A stretch of DNA of 64,000 bases from Clostridium drakei (GCF_000633595.2 NZ_JIBU02000012.1:127574-191573), one strand, 5' to 3'. Counted from the stretch's first letter, positions 9,241-17,705 are shown. Numbers and translations: made by a program. The notes: generated by a model not told the origin, from the sequence alone.

Positions 9241-10131
9241 ATGATATCAGAAGTAGAATTAAAACAATTAGTTTCCCAACTTTTAACGGAAATGACAAGT
9301 GATAAAAAAGAAGAATTTAAAAAAGAAATTGAGCCTAAAAAATGTACATCATCATCTCAAGTAGAAAATGGATTTGTAGATGATATAACAGAAATTAATA
9401 TAAAAGAGCAGCTTTTAGTTCCAAATCCATCGGATGCTGAGGGATATTTAAAAATGAAAGAAAAAACTCCATCAAGAATTGGAATATGGAGAGCTGGTCC
9501 AAGATATAAAACGGAAACTTCACTTAGATTTAGAGCAGACCATGCAGCAGCACAGGATTCAGTATTTTCAGATGTTCCTGAGGAATTTTTAAAGGAAGAA
9601 AATCTTTTCTCAGTAAAAACTTTATGTGAGAATAAGGATGAATATATAACAAGACCAGATTTAGGAAGAAAGTTTTCAAAGGAAACAATAGATGAGATTA
9701 AATCTAAGTGCACTATGAGACCACAGGTTCAAATATATGTATCAGATGGTTTGAGCTCAGCTGCAATAGAAGCTAATATTAAGGACATACTTCCAGCTAT
9801 TATGCAAGGACTTAATTCTTATAATTTAAGTGTTGGAACTACTTTCTTTGTAAAATACGGAAGAGTAGGAGCTATGGATGTCATTTCAGAAGCATTACAA
9901 GCAGATGTTACTTGCGTGCTTATAGGTGAAAGACCAGGTCTTGTAACAGCAGAAAGTATGAGTGCATATATAGCTTATAAGGCAACAGTAAATATGCCAG
10001 AAGCTAGAAGAACTGTTCTTTCAAATATACACAAAGGTGGAACAGCACCAGTTGAAGCAGGAGCACATATAGCTGAAATAATAAAAGAAATTTTGGATAA
10101 AAAAGCAAGCGGTATAGATTTAAAAATTTAA
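9241..10131 (+). CDS. eutC: Ethanolamine ammonia-lyase small subunit
   Basis: Small subunit completing the cobalamin-binding site of the lyase. It has 296 residues, with an N-terminal amphipathic helix ([20 protein letters not shown]) that resembles microcompartment-targeting peptides, a charged linker to about residue 70, then the conserved EutC core: [43 protein letters not shown] and [20 protein letters not shown] 9241 is preferred over an in-frame GTG at 9223 because AGGAG lies 8 bases upstream of the ATG. It follows eutB closely. Confidence 0.96.
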   Translation: MISEVELKQLVSQLLTEMTSDKKEEFKKEIEPKKCTSSSQVENGFVDDITEINIKEQLLVPNPSDAEGYLKMKEKTPSRIGIWRAGPRYKTETSLRFRADHAAAQDSVFSDVPEEFLKEENLFSVKTLCENKDEYITRPDLGRKFSKETIDEIKSKCTMRPQVQIYVSDGLSSAAIEANIKDILPAIMQGLNSYNLSVGTTFFVKYGRVGAMDVISEALQADVTCVLIGERPGLVTAESMSAYIAYKATVNMPEARRTVLSNIHKGGTAPVEAGAHIAEIIKEILDKKASGIDLKI

Positions 10132-10152
10132 CTGGTTTAGGAGGAAAAGCAT

Positions 10153-10806
10153 ATGAAAAACGAAGCTATTCGTGCAACAGTATTAAGTGTAAAGATAATT
10201 TCAAATGTAAGTCCAGAAATGGCTAAAGCCTTTAATTTAGAATCACATCATAAAAGTCTTGGTTTAATAACATCAGATATAGATGATGTAACTTACACTG
10301 CTTTAGATGAAGCTACAAAAGCAGCAGATGTGGATGTAGTTTATGCAAAATCAATGTATGGAGGTTCGGCTAATTCAAATACAAAATTAGCTGGTGAAGT
10401 TATAGGTATACTTGCAGGACCAAATCCAGCAGAAGTTAGAAGTGGTGTTAACTCACTTCTTGACTTTGTAGAAAATGGAGCGCATTTTGTAAGTGCTAAT
10501 GATGACAATTCAATAGTATATTATGCTCATTGCATATCAAGAACTGGAACCTACCTTTCACAAACAGCTAATATAAAAGAAGGAGAAGCAATAGCTTATT
10601 TAATAGCACCTCCTCTTGAAGCAATGTATGGATTAGATGCAGCTTTAAAAGCAGCAGATGTAAGTTTAGCAGCATTTTACGGACCACCATCAGAAACTAA
10701 CTTTGGTGGAGGATTATTAACAGGAAGTCAATCAGCTTGTAAAGCAGCATGTGATGCTTTTGCTGCAGCAGTGCAGTTTGTAGCTGAAAATCCAACAGCT
10801 TTTTAA
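10153..10806 (+). CDS. eutL: Microcompartment shell protein EutL
   Basis: Pseudohexameric trimer-forming shell protein built from two tandem BMC domains. The 217-residue length is standard for EutL. Visible features are the repeated DEATKAADVDVVYAKSMYGG and LDAALKAADVSLAAFYGPPS segments, one per domain, and the EutL-specific glycine-rich FGGGLLTGSQSACKAACDAF near the end. EutL pores are thought to gate substrate passage. Ribosome site AGGAGG precedes the ATG. It starts the shell-gene segment of the operon directly after eutC. Confidence 0.96.
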   Translation: MKNEAIRATVLSVKIISNVSPEMAKAFNLESHHKSLGLITSDIDDVTYTALDEATKAADVDVVYAKSMYGGSANSNTKLAGEVIGILAGPNPAEVRSGVNSLLDFVENGAHFVSANDDNSIVYYAHCISRTGTYLSQTANIKEGEAIAYLIAPPLEAMYGLDAALKAADVSLAAFYGPPSETNFGGGLLTGSQSACKAACDAFAAAVQFVAENPTAF

Positions 10807-10818
10807 TAAGGTAATTTT

Positions 10819-11370
10819 ATGAATAATGGAGCATTAGGGTTAATAGAAGTATACGGTTACCTTGGTGCCATAGAAGCTGCTGATACGGCACTTAAAGCTG
10901 CTAATGTTAATTTAATAGGATGCGAAAAAGTAAAAGGTGGAATAGTTACTGTAAAAATAAAAGGAGATGTAGGGGCAGTTAATTCAGCGGTACAAGCTGC
11001 AGAAGAAGCTACTAAAAAGATATGTAAATTGATTTCAACACATGTTATAGCAAGACCAGAAAAAAGTACTTGGAGTATTCTGGAAGAAAAAGTTGAAATT
11101 ATAGAGGAAAATAATAATTTTGTTAGTGAAGACGCAATTATTGAAAAAACGTTAAATGATGAAGAAGAAAGTAAAAAATTAGAATTTGAAGAAGCTACAA
11201 GTAAAAAAATTGTTAAAGAAGACTTTGCAAAAGAGTTAGAAAATAAAACTGTAGAAGAATTACGAAGATTAGTAAGGTCAATGAAATCGCCTATGACAAA
11301 TAAACAAATTAAATTTGCCAGAAAAGATAGGCTGATCCAAGAAATACTAACCTATTATAAGGAGGATTAA
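10819..11370 (+). CDS. BMC shell protein with C-terminal SAP/Rho-N-like extension (EutK-like)
   Basis: Residues 1-85 form an ordinary BMC domain (MNNGALGLIEVYGYLGAIEA, TALKAANVNLIGCEKV, IKGDVGAVNSAVQAAEEATK) closely like EutM. A Glu/Lys/Asn-rich linker follows to about residue 145. The final 40 residues contain TVEELRRLVRSM, MTNKQIKFARKDRLIQEIL and end YYKED. This pattern of a leucine/arginine helix, turn and KD-LI-EIL helix resembles SAP or Rho N-terminal nucleic-acid-binding motifs. EutK of enteric bacteria also joins one BMC domain to a C-terminal helical nucleic-acid-like domain. Whether this one binds DNA or RNA is inference. It lies between eutL and eutE. Confidence 0.8.
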   Translation: MNNGALGLIEVYGYLGAIEAADTALKAANVNLIGCEKVKGGIVTVKIKGDVGAVNSAVQAAEEATKKICKLISTHVIARPEKSTWSILEEKVEIIEENNNFVSEDAIIEKTLNDEEESKKLEFEEATSKKIVKEDFAKELENKTVEELRRLVRSMKSPMTNKQIKFARKDRLIQEILTYYKED

Positions 11371-11374
11371 ATAG

Positions 11375-12841
11375 ATGGACGTTATAGATAAGGACTTAAT
11401 ATCTATTCAAGAAGTTAGAACTCTTGTATCAAAAGCTAAAGAAGCTCAAAAGATACTTGCAGCGATGAGCCAGAAACAAATAGATAAAATAGTTAAGGCA
11501 ATATCGGATGCTGGAGCTGAAAATGCAGAAAAATTAGCTAGAATGGCAGAAGAAGAAACAGGATTTGGTAAGGGGAAAGATAAAATTGTAAAAAATACCT
11601 TTGCCAGCAAAAGAGTATATGAATATATAAAAGATATGAAAACTGTAGGAATCATAAATGAGAATAGGGAAAAGAAAATTGTAGAGATAGCAGTACCTGT
11701 AGGTGTTGTGGCAGGTCTTGTGCCTTCAACAAATCCTACTTCAACAGTTATATATAAGGCTATGATATCTGTTAAGGGGGGAAATTCTATAGTTTTCTCA
11801 CCACATCCTAATGCAAAAAATTGCATATTAGAAACTATTAAAATTATTTCTAAAGCAGCAGTTGAAGCAGGATGCCCAGAAGGAGCTATATCAGGTGTTA
11901 CAGTTCCGAGCATGGAAGGTACATCTGAACTTATGAAACATAAAGATGTAGCTTTAATACTTGCAACTGGTGGATCAGCAATGGTAAAAGCAGCATACAG
12001 TTCAGGAACACCAGCTATAGGAGTAGGACCTGGAAATGGACCTGCATTTATAGAAAAATCTGCAGATATAAAATTAGCTGTTAAAAGAATTTTAGATAGT
12101 AAAACTTTTGATAATGGAACAATATGTGCTTCTGAACAATCAGTAGTAGTAGAAGAATGTTCAAGAGTTAAAGTTATTGAAGAGTTCAAAAAACAAGGTG
12201 GATATTTCATGACAGAAGAAGAAGCAGATAGATTGTCAAAGTTTATTTTAAGAGCTAATGGAACAATGAATCCTAAAATTGTAGGTAAGAGTCCTAAGAA
12301 TATAGCAGAAATGGCAGGTATAAGTATACCAGAAAATACACGAGTACTTATTGCTAAGGAAACAAAAGTTGGAAAACAATATCCTTATTCAAGAGAAAAG
12401 CTTGCTCCAATTTTAGCATTTTATTGCGAAGAAAATTGGGAAAAAGCATGTGAAAAGTGTATAGATGTATTAAATAATGAAGGAGCTGGACATACTCTTA
12501 TAATTCATTCAAGTAATGAAGATATAATAAGAGAATTTGCACTAAAAAAACCAGTTTCAAGACTTCTTGTAAATACTCCAGGAGCTTTAGGTGGAATAGG
12601 TGCAGCAACAAATCTTGTCCCAGCCTTAACTTTAGGTTGTGGAGCAGTAGGTGGAAGTTCAACTTCTGATAATATAGGACCTATGAATTTAATCAATATA
12701 AGAAGAATGGTTTATGGAGTTAAAGAAATAGAAGAATTAAGAGGAGAAGAGAATATTTCTTCTTGTGAAAATTTAAAAGATTTAAATGAAGAGTATATAA
12801 ATGCAATAGTTGAAAAATTATTAGAAAAACTTAAAGGTTAA
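11375..12841 (+). CDS. eutE: Acetaldehyde dehydrogenase (CoA-acylating) EutE
   Basis: Oxidises acetaldehyde with CoA and NAD to acetyl-CoA inside the compartment. This 488-residue aldehyde dehydrogenase has the catalytic cysteine Cys251 in FDNGTICASEQS, the upstream Rossmann block VALILATGGSAMVKAAYSSG and the PAIGVGPGNGPAFI segment typical of acylating enzymes. The N-terminal helix with QEVRTLVSKAKEAQ could be a targeting peptide. AGGAGG precedes the ATG, four bases after the previous gene. NADH made here is reoxidised by EutG. Confidence 0.96.
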   Translation: MDVIDKDLISIQEVRTLVSKAKEAQKILAAMSQKQIDKIVKAISDAGAENAEKLARMAEEETGFGKGKDKIVKNTFASKRVYEYIKDMKTVGIINENREKKIVEIAVPVGVVAGLVPSTNPTSTVIYKAMISVKGGNSIVFSPHPNAKNCILETIKIISKAAVEAGCPEGAISGVTVPSMEGTSELMKHKDVALILATGGSAMVKAAYSSGTPAIGVGPGNGPAFIEKSADIKLAVKRILDSKTFDNGTICASEQSVVVEECSRVKVIEEFKKQGGYFMTEEEADRLSKFILRANGTMNPKIVGKSPKNIAEMAGISIPENTRVLIAKETKVGKQYPYSREKLAPILAFYCEENWEKACEKCIDVLNNEGAGHTLIIHSSNEDIIREFALKKPVSRLLVNTPGALGGIGAATNLVPALTLGCGAVGGSSTSDNIGPMNLINIRRMVYGVKEIEELRGEENISSCENLKDLNEEYINAIVEKLLEKLKG

Positions 12842-12895
12842 GTGAAAGATTGTAAATTAAAATAAAATTATTTGAATATTTAGGAGGAATTTAAA

Positions 12896-13183
12896 ATGGC
12901 AAGTACAAATGCATTAGGAATGATTGAAACAAAAGGATTAGTAGGAGCAATAGAAGCAGCAGATGCTATGGTTAAAGCTGCAAATGTTACTTTAGTAGGA
13001 AAAGAACATGTAGGAGGCGGACTTGTTACAGTAATGGTAAGAGGAGATGTTGGAGCTGTTAAAGCAGCTACAGATGCTGGTGCAGCAGCTGCAGAAAGAG
13101 TTGGAGAATTAATATCAGTTCATGTAATCCCAAGACCACATACAGAAGTAGATGCAATACTTCCAAAAGTAGAAGTTCAATAA
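12896..13183 (+). CDS. eutM: Major microcompartment shell protein EutM
   Basis: Canonical 95-residue hexameric BMC protein. It has [20 protein letters not shown] at the N-terminus, the [20 protein letters not shown] core with the pore-loop region near residue 37, and the terminal [10 protein letters not shown] signature. AGGAGG lies seven bases before the ATG. It is nearly a paralogue of the BMC domain at 10819. Only a weak spacer separates it from eutE, and a structured RNA follows it. Confidence 0.97.
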   Translation: MASTNALGMIETKGLVGAIEAADAMVKAANVTLVGKEHVGGGLVTVMVRGDVGAVKAATDAGAAAAERVGELISVHVIPRPHTEVDAILPKVEVQ

Positions 13184-13204
13184 ATTTATTTAAATAGATA
13201 GAGG

Positions 13205-13250
13205 AATTGCTAATTATTCCAGGTTAAGAACGTGGGACAGGCTAGCAATT
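13205..13250 (+). ncRNA. Unassigned structured RNA element between eutM and eutT
   Basis: An outer 8-bp stem AATTGCTA/TAGCAATT (13205-13212, 13243-13250) encloses a hairpin of CCA-G-GTT with AAC-G-TGG (13219-13225, 13229-13235). An asymmetric internal loop separates them, ATTATT on one side and GACAGGC on the other. The layout resembles a small aptamer or protein-binding RNA. I do not recognise a known riboswitch class, and no B12 box is visible. Confidence 0.45.
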
Positions 13251-13264
13251 ATTAGAAACTAATA

Positions 13265-13308
13265 AAACATACTATCCGTCAGGTAGTTAACTTACGGATA
13301 GTATGTTT
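13265..13308 (+). promoter_or_regulatory. Strong 15-bp hairpin before eutT, possible attenuator or processing site
   Basis: AAACATACTATCCGT (13265-13279) pairs perfectly with 13294-13308 around a 14-base loop. The tail is TATATAGG rather than a T-run, so it is a poor intrinsic terminator. A further small hairpin, TTATTAG/CTAATAA (13249-13265), would share two bases with the 13205-13250 element. Together these could switch or define an RNA end. Confidence 0.45.
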
Positions 13309-13340
13309 ATATAGGACATTCTAAAAAGGATGTGAAAATT

Positions 13341-14102
13341 ATGGTACTTACAGAAGCAGGAGTAAGAAGAGAACTTAAAAATTTACCAGAAGGTGAAAAA
13401 AATTTTCAAATAGAAAAGGGAGTCATTGTAACTCCGTCTGCAAGACAATATTTGAATGATAGAAATGTCAAGTTAGTAGTAGTTGATAAATTAACTAATA
13501 AAAATAGCAAAGTTGAAGTTTCAAATCAAAGTGAAGATTCGGGTAAAATTTTTCCTAAATATAAGTGCTTTCAAGGTGGTTATTTAGAGGAAAAACCTGA
13601 ACACATGACTCAGCTTTATGGAAACAAATTAGTATTTAAAGATCATAAAAAAATTGTATTAAGAGGAAAAATAGATAGTTTAGAGTCTAAAATATTAGAA
13701 ACTCAAGTTTTATCAGTAAAACTTCAAAATGAAAAGTTAGCATTGGAATTGGAAGAAATTTTATCTTTTGTAAGAGAGATATTAAGGTGTGAAGTGTTGG
13801 AAAAGCCTCTTGGAGATATTAATCTTATAGGAATGAATGAAAAGGAAATTAGAGAAATTTCTCATGATCCTAAAAAGTATTTTAATATGGAACACTTTTT
13901 TACAAGCTATAAAATGGGTGAAATTGTAGTTTCAATAAATTCATTAAGAAGTGCCGTTCGTGAGGTGGAAATAGAAGCATTTAAAGCTTTTAAAAATGAA
14001 GAGGGAGAGGTATCAAGAGAAGATATCATAAGAGCTCTAAATAGATTAAGCAGCTGCTTTTATGTAATAATGTTTAGATGCCTTACAGGTAAATATAAAT
14101 AG
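13341..14102 (+). CDS. eutT: Corrinoid adenosyltransferase EutT
   Basis: Makes adenosylcobalamin, the cofactor of EutBC, from ATP and reduced corrinoid. The N-terminal MVLTEAGVRRELK and VTPSARQYLNDRNVKLVV match EutT, and the C-terminal half (about 85-250) is the helical cobalamin adenosyltransferase domain. It has 253 residues from ATG 13341, which lies about 10 bases after a GGA ribosome site; GTG 13332 is in frame but too close. The HX11CCXXC metal motif of enteric EutT is not present here: only isolated Cys residues are seen. Position after eutM and before pduL supports the call. Confidence 0.85.
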   Translation: MVLTEAGVRRELKNLPEGEKNFQIEKGVIVTPSARQYLNDRNVKLVVVDKLTNKNSKVEVSNQSEDSGKIFPKYKCFQGGYLEEKPEHMTQLYGNKLVFKDHKKIVLRGKIDSLESKILETQVLSVKLQNEKLALELEEILSFVREILRCEVLEKPLGDINLIGMNEKEIREISHDPKKYFNMEHFFTSYKMGEIVVSINSLRSAVREVEIEAFKAFKNEEGEVSREDIIRALNRLSSCFYVIMFRCLTGKYK

Positions 14103-14116
14103 AAAGGGGTATAAGA

Positions 14117-14743
14117 TTGGCCAGTTTAGATTTGGAATTTATAGTTCAAGAAGCTTTAAAAAGAATTGAAGAAAAGCTTTCTGTACAGGTTGAAGCTTCT
14201 GGAAGGCATGTACATCTTTCGAGAGAGGATGTAGAATTACTTTTTGGCTCAGGGTATAAGCTTACAAAAGTAAAAGAGCTGTCTCAAGTAGGACAGTATG
14301 CTTGCAAAGAAAGAGTCACACTCATAGGACCTAAAGGTACTATCAAAAATGTAGTGGTTTTAGGTCCAGAAAGAGAAAATACTCAAATAGAACTTTCTCT
14401 TACTGATGCACTTTCTTTAGGGGTAAAGGCCCCTATTAGAGAATCTGGAAATATTAAAGGCAGTGCGCCAATTACTATAGCAACAGAAAAGTATTCTAAG
14501 GATTTTAAGGAAGGTGTTATAGTAGCTAAGAGACATATACATTTATGTCCTAAGGATGCGGCTTTTTACAATGTAGAGGATAAAGAGATAGTTAAAGTTA
14601 AAGTTTTAAGCAAAAGACCTTTAATTTTTGATGATGTTGTTATAAGGGTAAATGAAAACTTCAGAACTTTTATGCACATAGATTATGATGAAGCAAATGC
14701 TTGTGGATTTGTAAAGGGAACAAGAGCAAAAATTTTAAAATAG
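14117..14743 (+). CDS. pduL: PduL-type phosphotransacylase
   Basis: Converts acetyl-CoA and phosphate to acetyl phosphate and CoA, recycling CoA inside the compartment. The 208-residue protein shows the zinc-binding histidine motifs of the PduL family: GRHVHLSREDVELLFG in domain 1, AKRHIHLCPKDA in domain 2 and FMHIDYDEANA at the end. The N-terminal helix LDLEFIVQEALKRIEEKL looks like an encapsulation peptide. TTG start with AAAGGGG 7 bases upstream. Firmicute eut operons use this enzyme where enterics use EutD of the Pta type. Confidence 0.92.
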   Translation: MASLDLEFIVQEALKRIEEKLSVQVEASGRHVHLSREDVELLFGSGYKLTKVKELSQVGQYACKERVTLIGPKGTIKNVVVLGPERENTQIELSLTDALSLGVKAPIRESGNIKGSAPITIATEKYSKDFKEGVIVAKRHIHLCPKDAAFYNVEDKEIVKVKVLSKRPLIFDDVVIRVNENFRTFMHIDYDEANACGFVKGTRAKILK

Positions 14744-14767
14744 CTTTCCATAAAGGATGTGATATAA

Positions 14768-15475
14768 ATGGATATGGAAAAATTAGTAGAAATGATTACT
14801 AAGGAAGTAATGAAAAGGATAAAAAAGCTATCTTATGATGAAAATAGATATGTTAAGGATAAAATATTATTGCTGGGAGATTGCTTTGAAAGCTCTAATA
14901 TAAAGGAAGCTTTAGAAGAAAAATATATAGTTGATTTATACAATAGTGATGTGAATGTAGACTGTTATAAGGCAGTTGTATTATCAAAATTAAATTTAAA
15001 AGTTTTATCTAATTTAGCTCTTGGACTTTGTAATGGTCAATATGAAGAGATTATTATAAATGCCCTTTTTAAAGGTAAAAGAGTATATGTTTTAGAAGAT
15101 GGAATGGAATATAGAAAATATATGTCAAGTGCCAATAAAAATTTATATAAGCTTTATACAGAATATGAACAAAAACTTATGTATAATGGTGTTGATATAT
15201 TAAATGAAGGAAACTTAATAAGGGCGTTATTATGTGGACAAGATATTCACAAATCACAAAACCATGAGGTTTATGAGGACAGTATAAGTGAAAAAATTGA
15301 AAATAAACAAGAGTTTATAAAGAATTCTTTAAGCAAAAAGCTTATAACAGAAGTAGATTTAAGAAGGCTTTATATGGATGGTGTAAAGGAAATAAACATA
15401 CTTAAAAAATCTATATTAACACCACTTGCACAAGACTTTATTAGAATTAATCATTTGAAAATAAAGCGAGTGTAG
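14768..15475 (+). CDS. Gram-positive ethanolamine utilisation protein of unknown role
   Basis: A 235-residue protein of the kind found in Firmicute eut operons, as I recall the family annotated as TIGR02536. The N-terminal MEKLVEMITKEVMKRIKKL is an amphipathic, compartment-targeting-like helix. The middle has a flavoprotein-like alternation (KDKILLLGDCFESSNIKEAL). The C-terminal ILTPLAQDFIRINHLKI resembles the 'TPSAR-FL' motif at the EutT N-terminus. No catalytic motif is evident. A ribosome site GGATGTGAT precedes the ATG, and the gene lies between pduL and eutN. Function is unknown; a scaffolding or cofactor role inside the compartment is inference. Confidence 0.75.
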   Translation: MDMEKLVEMITKEVMKRIKKLSYDENRYVKDKILLLGDCFESSNIKEALEEKYIVDLYNSDVNVDCYKAVVLSKLNLKVLSNLALGLCNGQYEEIIINALFKGKRVYVLEDGMEYRKYMSSANKNLYKLYTEYEQKLMYNGVDILNEGNLIRALLCGQDIHKSQNHEVYEDSISEKIENKQEFIKNSLSKKLITEVDLRRLYMDGVKEINILKKSILTPLAQDFIRINHLKIKRV

Positions 15476-15491
15476 TCTTGGAGGAAAAATT

Positions 15492-15773
15492 ATGGTCATA
15501 GGAAAAGTTATTGGCAATGTATGGGCCACAAGAAAAGATGAAAAGTTAAACGGGTTAAAATTCCTTGTAGTAGCACCATCTAAAACCACGTATGAAGGTG
15601 GAATGTCAGCCTTTGTAGCTGTTGATAATGTAGGTGCAGGCATAGGAGAAACTGTTCTTGTAACAAAAGGAAGTGCAGCTAAGTCTTCCTTTGATATAAA
15701 AGCAGTACCTATAGATGCAGTAATTGTTGGAATTATTGATAGTCTGGAAGTAGAAGAAAGTTTATTAAAATAA
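15492..15773 (+). CDS. eutN: Microcompartment vertex protein EutN
   Basis: Pentameric vertex protein that caps shell corners. The 93 residues begin MVIGKVIGNVWATRKDEKL, followed by GLKFLVVAP and VDNVGAGIGETVLVTKGSAA, the hallmark of the EutN/CcmL/PduN family. DAVIVGIIDSLEV ends the fold. GGAGG lies just upstream of the ATG. It is the only pentamer gene in the operon, so it should close all vertices. Confidence 0.96.
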   Translation: MVIGKVIGNVWATRKDEKLNGLKFLVVAPSKTTYEGGMSAFVAVDNVGAGIGETVLVTKGSAAKSSFDIKAVPIDAVIVGIIDSLEVEESLLK

Positions 15774-15843
15774 ATCATGTTAAAAAAATAACTAGTAGAT
15801 AGTGTATTTTTTAATATGTTTAAACGTAGGAATGGGGGATAAC

Positions 15844-16974
15844 ATGCAGATAAATGAAATAATTATATATATCATGGTTGCATTTATGGCTATTTCAGCT
15901 ATAGATAAGTGCATTGGAAACAAATTTGGATTAGGTGAAAAATTTGAAGAAGGTTTTATGGCTATGGGGTCACTTACTGTAGCAATGGTAGGTGTTATAT
16001 GCTTGGCTCCAGTGCTTGCAAACGTGTTAAAACCAGTGGTAGTTCCGCTCTATAAAGCTCTTGGTGCAGATCCATCTATGTTTGCAACAACATTGCTTGC
16101 TTGTGATATGGGAGGATTTCCACTTGCAATTCAGCTTGCGGAAACTAAAGCAGCAGGTTTATTTGCAGGAGCAATACTAGGATCAATGATGGGGCCTACA
16201 ATAGTATTTACAATTCCAGTAGCACTTGGAATCATAGAGAAAAAAGATCATAAGTTTTTAGCAACAGGTGTGCTTGCAGGTATTATAACAATTCCAATAG
16301 GTTGTTTAATAGGTGGTCTTGTGGCAGGACTTGAAATAGGAATGATACTTAGAAATTTAGTACCGATAGTAATTTTTGCAGCACTTATAGCTATAGGACT
16401 TTGGAAAATACCAGAAAAAATGATAAATGGATTTAACTTATTTGGAAAATTTGTAGTCATATTAATAACAATAGGACTTGCTTGTGGAATAATAGAAAAG
16501 TTAACAGGATTAGTTATAATCCCAGGAATGACTCCATTAGATGATGGAATAAAAGTAGTTGGAGATATTGCAGTAGTATTAGCTGGTGCATTCCCTATGG
16601 TTTATGTAATTACAAAAGTGTTTAAAAAGCCACTTATGAAGCTTGGATCACTTCTTGGAATGAATGATGTTGCAGCAGCAGGTATGGTAGCAACTCTTGC
16701 AAATAATATTCCTATGTTTGGAATGCTTAAAGATATGGATGACAGAGGTAAGCTTATAAATGTAGCTTTTGCTGTAAGTGCAGCTTTTGTATTTGGTGAT
16801 CATTTAGGTTTTGTTGCAGGTGTTGCAAAACAAATGATATTTCCAATGATAGTTGGAAAGCTAGTTGGAGGTGTTACAGCAGTGATGTTGGCTTGTGTAA
16901 TAGCTTCTAAAAGTAACATTGTATCTAAAAATAATGAAGATAAAGCAGCAAGCAGTGAAGCGATAAATTCTTAA
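15844..16974 (+). CDS. eutH: Ethanolamine permease EutH
   Basis: Integral membrane protein of 376 residues with about ten hydrophobic segments, beginning at INEIIIYIMVAFMAISAIDK. Conserved EutH blocks include DMGGFPLAIQLAETKAAGLF, GSMMGPTIVFTIPVALGII, DVAAAGMVATLANNIPMFGM and FGDHLGFVAGVAK. It takes up ethanolamine at low concentration or low pH in characterised systems. I start at ATG 15844, preceded by GGGGG; GTG 15802 has no ribosome site. It is near the end of the operon, followed by eutQ. Confidence 0.94.
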   Translation: MQINEIIIYIMVAFMAISAIDKCIGNKFGLGEKFEEGFMAMGSLTVAMVGVICLAPVLANVLKPVVVPLYKALGADPSMFATTLLACDMGGFPLAIQLAETKAAGLFAGAILGSMMGPTIVFTIPVALGIIEKKDHKFLATGVLAGIITIPIGCLIGGLVAGLEIGMILRNLVPIVIFAALIAIGLWKIPEKMINGFNLFGKFVVILITIGLACGIIEKLTGLVIIPGMTPLDDGIKVVGDIAVVLAGAFPMVYVITKVFKKPLMKLGSLLGMNDVAAAGMVATLANNIPMFGMLKDMDDRGKLINVAFAVSAAFVFGDHLGFVAGVAKQMIFPMIVGKLVGGVTAVMLACVIASKSNIVSKNNEDKAASSEAINS

Positions 16975-17005
16975 ATATTAGTTGGTAAAATTAGGAGGTA
17001 TATAT

Positions 17006-17464
17006 ATGCAAAATATTGATTCAAAATTACTTGAAGATATGGTAAGAAAAATAATCACAGAAACTTTAACTGGAAGTGCTAACAAAGAAGAATTTGAAAA
17101 ACATGTAGATCCAAGTGGAATATTATCAGTAAAATTAAATACAGTTAAGCCAGAAAAGTTTGATACAGGAAAAGAAGGGGATAAAGTTTACCTTAAAGAT
17201 CTTGTAACTTTAGAGGAAAGTCCAAGGCTTGGATGTGGTCTTATGGAAATGGATGAGACATGTTTTGATTGGACATTAACATATGATGAAGTAGACTATG
17301 TTATAGAAGGAACTTTAGAAATTAATATAGATGGAAGAAAAGTCGTAGGTAATAAAGGAGATATAATCTTTATACCTAAAAACTCAAAAATACAATTTTC
17401 AGTACCGAATTATGCAAAATTTTTATATGTAACATATCCAGCAGATTGGGCAGAGCAAAAATAA
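17006..17464 (+). CDS. eutQ: EutQ cupin protein
   Basis: A 152-residue protein ending the eut operon. The N-terminal SKLLEDMVRKIITETLTG is an amphipathic targeting-type helix; residues 70-150 form a cupin barrel with GLMEMDETCFDWTLTYDEVD and VIEGTLEINIDGR. Enteric EutQ has acetate kinase activity and is needed for compartment function under anoxic growth. AGGAGG sits 7 bases before the ATG at 17006; an in-frame start at 16982 has none. A terminator follows within 20 bases. Confidence 0.93.
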   Translation: MQNIDSKLLEDMVRKIITETLTGSANKEEFEKHVDPSGILSVKLNTVKPEKFDTGKEGDKVYLKDLVTLEESPRLGCGLMEMDETCFDWTLTYDEVDYVIEGTLEINIDGRKVVGNKGDIIFIPKNSKIQFSVPNYAKFLYVTYPADWAEQK

Positions 17465-17481
17465 ATAAAGTATATAAATCT

Positions 17482-17528
17482 AAGCTATGAAATATGAGGT
17501 TTAATACCTTAATTTTATAGCTTTTTTT
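17482..17528 (+). terminator. Intrinsic terminator of the eut operon
   Basis: AAGCTAT at 17482-17488 pairs with ATAGCTT at 17517-17523, with an inner stem AGG/CCT, and a seven-T tract follows. Confidence 0.82.
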
Positions 17529-17676
17529 AAATGCAAAATTATATACAAATACAACTAATAATATTCTTAGTTTGCTTTGAATTAAAAAAATTAGCATATA
17601 AGGCATATAAAAAACTATAATTATGTTGGTTAATATTGGACATTGACGAAAATTTTTTATGAAAAATAAATAAATG

Positions 17677-17705
17677 TTCGACTTTTACGAAAAATATGAT
17701 ATAAT
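17677..17705 (+). promoter_or_regulatory. Promoter of the molybdenum hydroxylase operon
   Basis: TTCGAC at 17677-17682, a 17-base spacer and a perfect TATAAT at 17700-17705. CGAA/TTCG motifs recur around the -35 region (17647, 17677, 17688). The rest of the 17529-17862 gap contains no ORF. Confidence 0.6.

Noticed and set aside
11446-12210. 254-residue open frame on the minus strand inside eutE
   Set aside because: It lies entirely opposite eutE, has no ribosome site, and its Pro/Ser/Thr-rich composition is the expected shadow of an AT-rich coding strand.
13265-13308. Possible c-di-GMP-I or cobalamin riboswitch because of AGGTAG in the loop and GGGACAG upstream
   Set aside because: The stem order does not fit a GEMM aptamer and no B12 box is present; the motifs alone are too short. 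Kept as an unassigned RNA.
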